From NCBI GenBank assembly GCA_026419655.1, contig JANZZA010000301.1:1-8013 (forward strand): a DNA stretch of 8,013 nucleotides, read 5' to 3'. The DNA comes from Armatimonadota bacterium. GTDB taxonomy: Bacteria > Armatimonadota > Zipacnadia > Zipacnadales > FEN-943. The first letter of the stretch is position 1. Each line of letters opens with the position of its first letter. Shown here piece by piece: positions 1 to 5,238 of this stretch. Made by a program: the position numbers and the translations under genes. The notes beneath the pieces were generated by a model that saw only the letters and a program-made list of their open reading frames with translations, was not told where the DNA came from and made no database searches.

Positions 1-1
1 G

Positions 2-1939
2 TCCGGTTACATAAGGTGCCAGGACATGGACGGCGAGACCGTCATCTACGGGCACCTGCTAAGAGAAGACGGCAGCCTTTGTGACCAGTGGTCGTTGGGG
101 ACGAGCCCGGGCGTGAGCGGCAATCGAGACTGGACGTACACCTCGGTGACCTTTACCACGCCGCACGACTGCGCAGCCCTGGAAATACACCTGACGACTA
201 ATTGCCACGGGACGATTTGGCACGACGCAGTGATGCTGGCGGAGATGGCCGACGCTGCCGGACAGGGCGTGGTGGGAGACCTGCAAGCACGAAGGTCCCT
301 TGAAAGACCCGTCGCCTGGGCAGTGGATACGGCCGTAAAGATATTCGCCCACGACCTGGCGCCGGAGAATCCGTCCGGGGAGCTGGTGTTGGCCGCCGCC
401 CGAAACGAGTATGAGGCCTGTCAGGTGGCGGTGCGCAGCCCAAAGGCTGATACACTACGCATAGCCGTACAGCCGCTTTCCGGTCCGGACGGAGCGACTA
501 TCGCGGCGCCTGCTATCTACCACGTTGGCCGCGTCCCGATTGACTTCCCAATCGGCTACGATTCCACCCGGGGGCCCAGCTACCATCGAATGAAGCCGCG
601 ATGGCGCGGCAATGACGGGTGGGCAGGGTGGTGGCCGGATCCCATGATACCTGTCCGCGACGGACAGATACGGCTCGACGCCAACACTACCGAGGCACTG
701 TACTTCGACTATTGGATACCCGCCAATGCACGACCGGGGGAATACCAAGGCGCTATACAGCTTACATGCGGAAGCGAGGTTATGACGCTCCCGGTGCGCC
801 TCACGGTTTGGAATTTCACCCAGCCCGTCGAGAAGCATCTGCCAGCCATCTACGACTACCGCCCCACAGGACTGGATGACGCCAGCGACCGGGAATGGCA
901 GGCCTTTCTTAAGCGGTACAACGTCAGTGGGGGCTATGTGATACCGCCACCAGATTTCAAGTATGAGAACGGCCGCGTAATGGCAGACTTTAGCGGCTTT
1001 GACGAGATGGCCAGCTACATGTTCGACGAGCTGCGCGTGAACAAGGCCTATACGCCATGGATTTTCTACGCCTGCGGCTGGGCGTATCCGCCAAACAAGT
1101 TTCTCGGACTGGAGCCGGGCACGCCTGAATACGAAGACGCTTTTCGGCAGGCCTACCGGCTATTCATTGACCACATCACGCAAAAAGGCTGGCGCAACAG
1201 ATTTGTATACTACATTTCCGACGAGCCCCATGCGCACAGCCAGGAGACCATCGAGGGCATAAACCGCCTGTGCGACCTGGCGCGGGAGATAGCCCCCGAC
1301 GTGCTCATATACTCCAGTACATGGGGCTATATTCCGGGGCTGGAAGGGCACCTGACGCTTTGGGGAATTGGGCCGCAAGGCACGTTCCCGCCGGACAAAA
1401 TTGCTCAGCGGCGGGCCGCCGGCGACCACTTCTGGTTCACCACCGACGGCGTGATGTGCACGGATACCCCCTTCCTGGCCGTTGAGCGACTGCTTCCCTG
1501 GCTGTGTTTCAAGTATGACGTTGAGGCCTATGAGTTCTGGGGCAGCAACTGGTACACCTATGACCCGTGGAAATATGGCTGGCACAGCTACATAAGCCAG
1601 AGCGACCAGGGAAAAGAGTATTACTACGTGCGGTATCCCAATGGGGACGGCTTTGTGGCATATCCTGGTAGGCCGATTGGGGAAAAAGGGCCGGTGCCAA
1701 GCATACGTCTTGTGGCGGCGCGGGAAGGAGTGGACGACTACGAGATATTCCTTGCGCTGCAGGCCTGGGAACAAAGGGGAAACGCTGAGGCCCGACAAGC
1801 CCTTGACCAGATCCGCGATTTATTGCAGATTCCTAACACGGGCGTGCGGCGTTCCACGGGGCTGATGGAAGACCCAGCAGCCTTCACGGCGGCCCGTACG
1901 GCTGCGGGGGACCTGCTGTCGCGACTAGAACAGCGATAG
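2..1939 (+). CDS. DUF4091 / GH123-like glycoside hydrolase with N-terminal carbohydrate-binding-type domain (5' partial)
   Basis: This is the C-terminal part of a large glycosidase-like protein. The first ATG is at base 26, but the frame is open back to base 2 and the encoded residues continue the same fold, so the true start lies outside the window. Numbering from ATG 26, residues 1-75 resemble the end of a jelly-roll carbohydrate-binding module (DWTYTSVTFTTP, then HGTIWHDAVML). A GH123-type N-terminal sandwich follows at about 98-265 (AARNEYEACQVAVRS). The catalytic barrel runs from about 270 to 560, with YYISDEPHAH placing an Asp-Glu pair at D399-E400. In GH123 N-acetyl-beta-galactosaminidases such a pair supports substrate-assisted catalysis. 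The conserved C-terminal motif AAREGVDDYEIF of DUF4091 lies near 563-575. The substrate cannot be read from sequence, and many DUF4091 proteins are uncharacterised. A secretion signal, if any, is off the edge. A terminator-like hairpin follows 47 nt after the stop, suggesting a transcription unit separate from fabG. Confidence 0.88.
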   Translation, partial: SGYIRCQDMDGETVIYGHLLREDGSLCDQWSLGTSPGVSGNRDWTYTSVTFTTPHDCAALEIHLTTNCHGTIWHDAVMLAEMADAAGQGVVGDLQARRSLERPVAWAVDTAVKIFAHDLAPENPSGELVLAAARNEYEACQVAVRSPKADTLRIAVQPLSGPDGATIAAPAIYHVGRVPIDFPIGYDSTRGPSYHRMKPRWRGNDGWAGWWPDPMIPVRDGQIRLDANTTEALYFDYWIPANARPGEYQGAIQLTCGSEVMTLPVRLTVWNFTQPVEKHLPAIYDYRPTGLDDASDREWQAFLKRYNVSGGYVIPPPDFKYENGRVMADFSGFDEMASYMFDELRVNKAYTPWIFYACGWAYPPNKFLGLEPGTPEYEDAFRQAYRLFIDHITQKGWRNRFVYYISDEPHAHSQETIEGINRLCDLAREIAPDVLIYSSTWGYIPGLEGHLTLWGIGPQGTFPPDKIAQRRAAGDHFWFTTDGVMCTDTPFLAVERLLPWLCFKYDVEAYEFWGSNWYTYDPWKYGWHSYISQSDQGKEYYYVRYPNGDGFVAYPGRPIGEKGPVPSIRLVAAREGVDDYEIFLALQAWEQRGNAEARQALDQIRDLLQIPNTGVRRSTGLMEDPAAFTAARTAAGDLLSRLEQR

Positions 1940-1964
1940 GCTGGCCGACTTAGGCCCCTGCGGC

Positions 1965-1970
1965 TATAGT
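1965..1970 (+). promoter_or_regulatory. Possible -10 element upstream of fabG
   Basis: TATAGT at 1965-1970 matches 5 of 6 bases of the sigma-70-type -10 consensus. At the expected distance upstream (about 1942-1947) the sequence TGGCCG is a poor -35 match, 3 of 6. If used, transcription would begin near 1977 and the terminator-like hairpin at 1987-2023 would lie in the fabG leader. This is a weak call based on one hexamer only. Confidence 0.2.
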
Positions 1971-1986
1971 GAGAAACAGGCCATGC

Positions 1987-2023
1987 GCTGTCGGCTGTCC
2001 AGCACGCCGACAGCAGCGTTTTT
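1987..2023 (+). terminator. Probable intrinsic terminator (or attenuator) between glycosidase gene and fabG
   Basis: A 9-bp perfect inverted repeat, GCTGTCGGC (1987-1995) with GCCGACAGC (2006-2014), encloses a 10-nt loop. It is followed by AGCG and five T residues at 2019-2023. An alternative register pairs CGCTG (1986-1990) with CAGCG (2014-2018), placing the helix directly against the T run. In that register TCGGC/GCCGA pairs inside, with a 3-nt bulge. This is the form of a rho-independent terminator. It most simply ends the upstream glycosidase transcript. Because it lies only 41 nt before the fabG start, it could instead act inside a fabG leader. The short T tract limits confidence. Confidence 0.65.
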
Positions 2024-2050
2024 CGGGGAAGGCAAGACAGCCAAGCCAAA

Positions 2051-2057
2051 AAGGAGG
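2051..2057 (+). promoter_or_regulatory. Shine-Dalgarno deciding the fabG TTG start
   Basis: AAGGAGG at 2051-2057 is complementary to the 16S anti-Shine-Dalgarno and sits 7 nt before TTG at 2065. No comparable site precedes the in-frame GTG at 1969, which lies upstream of the terminator hairpin and would add 32 residues unlike any SDR N-terminus. TTG 2065 is therefore preferred. Confidence 0.88.
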
Positions 2058-2064
2058 CAGAAAC

Positions 2065-2805
2065 TTGCCACTGGACGGTCAGGTGGCCATAATAACTGGC
2101 TGCGGGGGAGGCATAGGGCGCGGGATAGCGCTGAAACTCGCGTCCCTGGGCGCGAATATCGTGGTAAATGACGTAGTGGAAGAAGCGGCCCAGGCTGTAG
2201 CAAACGCTGTGGAAGCACTCGGTCGCGAGGCGCTGGTTGCAACCGCGTCGGTGACAGACACCGCAGCAGTCGAGGAAATGGTGCAAGAGGCGGTAGAAAG
2301 GTGGGGGCGGGTGGACATTCTCGTCAACAACGCCGGCATCACGCGCGATGCCCTGATGCTGCGGATGAAAGACGAGCAATGGGATGAGGTACTCGACATT
2401 AACCTCAAAGGCGCTTTCATCTGCACGCGAGCAGCCGTGAAGCCTATGGTGAAGGCGCGATACGGACGCATAGTGAATATAACATCAATAGTGGGAGCTA
2501 CCGGCAACCCGGGACAGGCGAACTACTCGGCCTCTAAGGGCGGCCTGATCGCATTGACGAAGACCACGGCTCTTGAGTTTGCCAGCCGTAACATAACGTG
2601 CAACGCGGTGGCGCCTGGGGTTGTGGATACGCCAATGTTTCGTGCGCTACCAGAGGAAACCCAGTCGGCATGGGTAGCCCGCATACCTTTGGGTCGGGCG
2701 GGCACCCCTGACGACGTGGCTGAGGCAGTGGCTTTCTTCTGCCTGCCCGGAAGCAGTTACGTGACCGGGCAAGTCCTTCATGTCAACGGCGGGCTGTACA
2801 TGTAG
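2065..2805 (+). CDS. fabG: 3-oxoacyl-[ACP] reductase FabG (short-chain dehydrogenase/reductase)
   Basis: Reduces beta-ketoacyl-ACP to (R)-3-hydroxyacyl-ACP in the cytoplasmic type II fatty-acid cycle. The 246-aa product has the normal FabG length when started at TTG 2065. Visible SDR features in order: nucleotide-binding TGCGGGIG at residues 11-18, NNAG at 88-91, and the catalytic tetrad N113, S141, Y154, K158 (YSASK). Each tetrad residue is offset by exactly +3 from E. coli FabG N110/S138/Y151/K155. The two arginines that contact ACP in E. coli (R129, R172) correspond to R132 and R175. NAVAPGVVDTPM and the C-terminal VTGQVLHVNGGLYM are typical. Unusually, the glycine loop lacks the Arg of TGASRGIG, and Asp36 ends beta-2 (IVVND), which in classical SDRs points to NAD(H) rather than NADP(H). 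The immediate acpP and fabF neighbours argue against a generic SDR of other function. Confidence 0.95.
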   Translation: MPLDGQVAIITGCGGGIGRGIALKLASLGANIVVNDVVEEAAQAVANAVEALGREALVATASVTDTAAVEEMVQEAVERWGRVDILVNNAGITRDALMLRMKDEQWDEVLDINLKGAFICTRAAVKPMVKARYGRIVNITSIVGATGNPGQANYSASKGGLIALTKTTALEFASRNITCNAVAPGVVDTPMFRALPEETQSAWVARIPLGRAGTPDDVAEAVAFFCLPGSSYVTGQVLHVNGGLYM

Positions 2806-2840
2806 TGGGGGCCGAGCAGCCAAGCTGCCCGACCCGCGTA

Positions 2841-2886
2841 AGAATAGCCTGCAATAGGAAGCGAGAGCCGCTGGGCGGCCTATTCT
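2841..2886 (+). repeat. Inverted repeat / hairpin in the acpP leader
   Basis: AGAATAG (2841-2847) is the exact complement of CTATTCT (2880-2886). A second copy of the left arm, AATAGG (2853-2858), can pair with CCTATT (2879-2884) instead. Inside lies AGCG-agagc-CGCT (2860-2872). The right arm ends 3 nt before the acpP GGAGG. It could be a leader structure that sets ACP translation or mRNA stability, or a protein-binding palindrome. No T run follows, so it is not an intrinsic terminator. Confidence 0.4.
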
Positions 2887-2889
2887 ATC

Positions 2890-2894
2890 GGAGG
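2890..2894 (+). promoter_or_regulatory. Shine-Dalgarno deciding the acpP ATG start
   Basis: GGAGG at 2890-2894 is 8 nt before ATG 2903. An in-frame GTG at 2894 overlaps this site and so cannot be its own start. Choosing ATG 2903 removes three residues and puts the modified serine at position 36, as in E. coli ACP. Confidence 0.85.
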
Positions 2895-2902
2895 TGAACG
2901 AA

Positions 2903-3142
2903 ATGGCGTTGTTTGAACGCGTGCGTGATGTCATCGCTCGCGAGCTGAAGGTTCCAGAAAGCAAAATCACGGAGGAAGCGACCTTTGACGGTGACCTGGC
3001 GGCTGACTCGCTGGACTTCGTGCAGCTAGTCATGGCTTTCGAGGACGAGTTTGGTGTGGAGATACCCGAAGAAGACGCGGAGAAAATTCGCACCGTGGGA
3101 GACGCCGTAAAGTACCTCGAGGAAAAGGGCGTTGGCGGATAA
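2903..3142 (+). CDS. acpP: Acyl carrier protein AcpP
   Basis: A small acidic cytoplasmic carrier that holds acyl intermediates as thioesters on 4'-phosphopantetheine and shuttles them between FabD, FabH/FabF, FabG, FabZ and the enoyl reductase. The 79-aa product matches the usual ACP length. The modification site is the DSL motif in AADSLDFVQLV, with Ser36 attached by a holo-ACP synthase not encoded here. The helix II recognition surface after it is acidic, and the FEDEFGVEIPEEDAEKI stretch is the classic helix II-III region of bacterial ACPs. The gene lies between fabG and fabF, the commonest ACP position, so a primary fatty-acid-synthesis ACP is far more likely than a polyketide or peptide carrier. 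The 97-nt gap upstream holds an inverted repeat that may tune expression. Confidence 0.97.
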   Translation: MALFERVRDVIARELKVPESKITEEATFDGDLAADSLDFVQLVMAFEDEFGVEIPEEDAEKIRTVGDAVKYLEEKGVGG

Positions 3143-3198
3143 GAAGAACGCCTGGACCTGACTACCAGAGAAACGGGCGTGTCCAGTGGAGCAGCAGA

Positions 3199-4446
3199 AT
3201 GTCGCGGCGAGTAGCCATCACAGGTATTGGACTCCTCTCGCCAGCCGGCAACACCATTGAGGAGTTCTGGGCAAACTGTATTGAGGGCCAAAGCGGGATA
3301 GGCCTAATCACTGCCTTCGATACGTCGGAGTACCCCACGCGCATCGGGGGCGAGATACAGAACTTCGACCCAGAAGCGTATCTAGACCCCAAGCTGGCGA
3401 AGAGGGCAGACCGCTACTGCCAGTTTGCGTTGGCGGCGGCGCACATGGCCCTCAAGGATGCCGGGTTTGCGGGACTGGCTCCTCTCCCGGAGGAGCTGAG
3501 GCAGCGCACCGCGGTAATAGTAGCCTCTGGCATCGGCGGGATGAAAACCTTCGAGGACACACACGCTCTTTTGTTGGAGCGGGGTCCTAAGCGGGTCAGT
3601 CCCTTTTTTGTCCCTATGCTCATTTCCGACATCGCAGCGGGCATGATCTCCATCGAAACGGGCGCTATGGGGCCAAATTTCGCCGTGGTGACGGCCTGTG
3701 CTACTTCTACTCACTGCATTGGTGAAGCAGCCCAGAAAATAAAGCTGGGCCAGGCGGACCTGGCCATCGCCGGGGGAGCCGAGGCAACGATAATTCCTTC
3801 AGCGCTCGCGGGTTTCTCGGCAGCGAAAGCCCTCTCGCGTCGAAACGACGACCCCAAGCGGGCCTGCCGTCCCTTCGACCGGGACCGGGACGGCTTCGTC
3901 ATGGCCGAAGGCGGCGCAGTGCTGATCCTGGAGGAAATGGAGCTGGCCCGCAGACGAGGGGCTCGAATCTACGCCGAGCTGGCAGGGTATGGAGCAAGCG
4001 GAGACGCTTATCACATCACTGCTCCGCGACCTGATGGTGCTGGAGCCGTGCTGGCCATGCGTTGGGCCCTCGAAGACGCCGGCATCGAACCCTCCGAGCT
4101 CGACTACATAAACGCCCACGCACCCGGCACCCAGGACGGCGACGCAATGGAAGCCTTGGCACTGGAAGCACTCCTGGGGGAAGCCGGGCCATCGGTGGCT
4201 GTGTCGTCAACCAAGCCCATACATGGGCACATGCTCGGGGCCACCGGGGCTACCGAGCTAATCGTATGCATCCTGGCCATTCGTGACGCAGTAGTGCCGC
4301 CGAACATCAACTGCGAAAACCCTGAGCGGGAGTTTGGCTTTGAGCTGGTGCGTGATGGCCCTAAGCCCAAAACCGTGCGGGCAGCAATGACGAACTCCTT
4401 TGGTTTTGGTGGGCACAACGCGGTACTCATAGTGCGAGCAGTTTAG
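3199..4446 (+). CDS. fabF: 3-oxoacyl-[ACP] synthase II FabF (KAS II)
   Basis: Catalyses decarboxylative Claisen condensation of malonyl-ACP with acyl-ACP, the elongating step of type II fatty-acid synthesis. The 415-aa product has the two-half thiolase fold and normal FabF length. The Cys-His-His triad is C167 (VTACATSTHC), H307 (INAHAPGT) and H344 (GHMLGATGA), with K339 in SSTKPIHGH. All are offset +4 from E. coli FabF C163/H303/H340/K335. The C-terminal NSFGFGGHNAVL holds the gating Phe loop. The loop after the first His is unusual: HAPGTQDGD replaces the common HGTSTPxxD, so the position of E. coli T305, a pantetheine contact, is P309. T307 and T270 equivalents (T311, T274) are kept. ATG 3199 is preceded by GGAG at 3188-3191, spacing 7. 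It lies 56 nt after acpP and 12 nt before rnc, consistent with one operon. The intact triad argues against a chain-length factor. Confidence 0.95.
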   Translation: MSRRVAITGIGLLSPAGNTIEEFWANCIEGQSGIGLITAFDTSEYPTRIGGEIQNFDPEAYLDPKLAKRADRYCQFALAAAHMALKDAGFAGLAPLPEELRQRTAVIVASGIGGMKTFEDTHALLLERGPKRVSPFFVPMLISDIAAGMISIETGAMGPNFAVVTACATSTHCIGEAAQKIKLGQADLAIAGGAEATIIPSALAGFSAAKALSRRNDDPKRACRPFDRDRDGFVMAEGGAVLILEEMELARRRGARIYAELAGYGASGDAYHITAPRPDGAGAVLAMRWALEDAGIEPSELDYINAHAPGTQDGDAMEALALEALLGEAGPSVAVSSTKPIHGHMLGATGATELIVCILAIRDAVVPPNINCENPEREFGFELVRDGPKPKTVRAAMTNSFGFGGHNAVLIVRAV

Positions 4447-4458
4447 GGACACGCAGCA

Positions 4459-5238
4459 ATGGCGACTGGCGAGCAGACTGGGCAAAACGGCAGCAAGGAA
4501 AAGGCGCACGGAGGCCCCAAGCCTCCATGGGGAGAGTTGCGCGAGCGGCTGGGCCTCAACGACGTACCCGACGATTTGCTGCGCCTGGCCCTTAGCCATC
4601 CATCCTGGACCGATGAGCAAGGCTTGCCAGCACACGAATGTAACCAACGCCTCGAGTTCCTGGGCGACGCCGTTCTAGGCATGATAGCCTCGGAGCATCT
4701 TTACCGCACTCTTCCAGGCTCCACTGAGGGCACTCTAACGCGGATGAAATCGGAGGCGGTGAAGCGAGACTCGCTGGCTTCGGTGGCACGACGGCTGGGG
4801 CTGAGCGATTTTGTTCTGCTTGGGCCTCAAGAGCGTGCCTCTGGAGGCCACCGCAAACCTTCAATCCTTGCCGACTGCGTCGAGGCCCTCATAGGTGCCA
4901 TCTATCTAGCCTGTGGACTGGAGCGAGCGCGAGAATTCATCCTGTCGCACTTAGGCGACCGCCTGAAGGCTCCCAAAGACGACCGCTATCCGCTCGACCC
5001 CAAGAGCGAATTACAGGAACTGGTACAGGCCCACGGACAGGAGCTGCCTCAGTACGTTACCGTAAGCCAAGAAGGGCCGGCCCACGCGCGCGTCTTTGAG
5101 GTGGAAGTACGGTACGCAGGTGAGGCGCTGGCGCGTGGCCGGGGGTCGAGCAAACAACGCGCCCAGCAAGAAGCCGCTCGGGCCGCCCTTGAGAGGCGCG
5201 AGGAATGGCTGCCCAAGCTCAAAGGAACGGCGCCGTGA
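4459..5238 (+). CDS. rnc: Ribonuclease III
   Basis: A double-strand-specific endoribonuclease that processes rRNA precursors and structured mRNAs as a homodimer in the cytoplasm. The nuclease domain spans about residues 28-155, with signature NQRLEFLGDAVL. Metal-binding acids are E66, D70, D139 and E142, equivalent to E. coli E41, D45, D114 and E117; E90 corresponds to E65. At the E. coli E38 position there is Gln63, a substitution I believe is common in other phyla. The double-stranded RNA-binding domain covers about 180-248 (DPKSELQELVQ at its start, GSSKQRAQQEAARAAL at its end). At 259 aa it is longer than the 226-aa E. coli enzyme, mainly through a hydrophilic N-terminal extension of about 22 residues. 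ATG 4459 follows a modest AGGGA (4445-4449, spacing 9). The gene sits 12 nt after fabF, a linkage seen in many bacteria. Its stop overlaps the likely start of the next gene. Confidence 0.96.
   Translation: MATGEQTGQNGSKEKAHGGPKPPWGELRERLGLNDVPDDLLRLALSHPSWTDEQGLPAHECNQRLEFLGDAVLGMIASEHLYRTLPGSTEGTLTRMKSEAVKRDSLASVARRLGLSDFVLLGPQERASGGHRKPSILADCVEALIGAIYLACGLERAREFILSHLGDRLKAPKDDRYPLDPKSELQELVQAHGQELPQYVTVSQEGPAHARVFEVEVRYAGEALARGRGSSKQRAQQEAARAALERREEWLPKLKGTAP
5222..5238 (+). promoter_or_regulatory. Ribosome-binding site and GTGA stop/start overlap coupling rnc to the GH42-like gene
   Basis: AAGGA at 5222-5226 lies 8 nt before GTG 5235, and the rnc stop TGA (5236-5238) is contained in GTGA. 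This 4-nt overlap is the usual arrangement for translational coupling by ribosomes finishing the upstream gene. It supports co-transcription with rnc, though the protein's signal-like segment lies unusually far downstream of this start. Confidence 0.5.

Noticed and set aside
455..838. Long minus-strand frames, including 455-838, 1160-1798, 1738-2379 and 2647-3291
   Set aside because: They lie opposite or across the ends of well-supported + strand genes, show no family-like motifs, and have low-complexity composition typical of antisense shadows in GC-rich DNA.
3148..3186. CTGGAC / GTCCAG inverted repeat in the acpP-fabF gap
   Set aside because: Six bp across a loop of about 25 nt, with no T run and a competing short pairing; compatible with chance.
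4645..4650. Gln63 in RNase III at the E. coli E38 position as a sign of a dead enzyme
   Set aside because: The four main metal-binding acids are intact, and Gln at this position is, to my knowledge, common in RNase III from other phyla.
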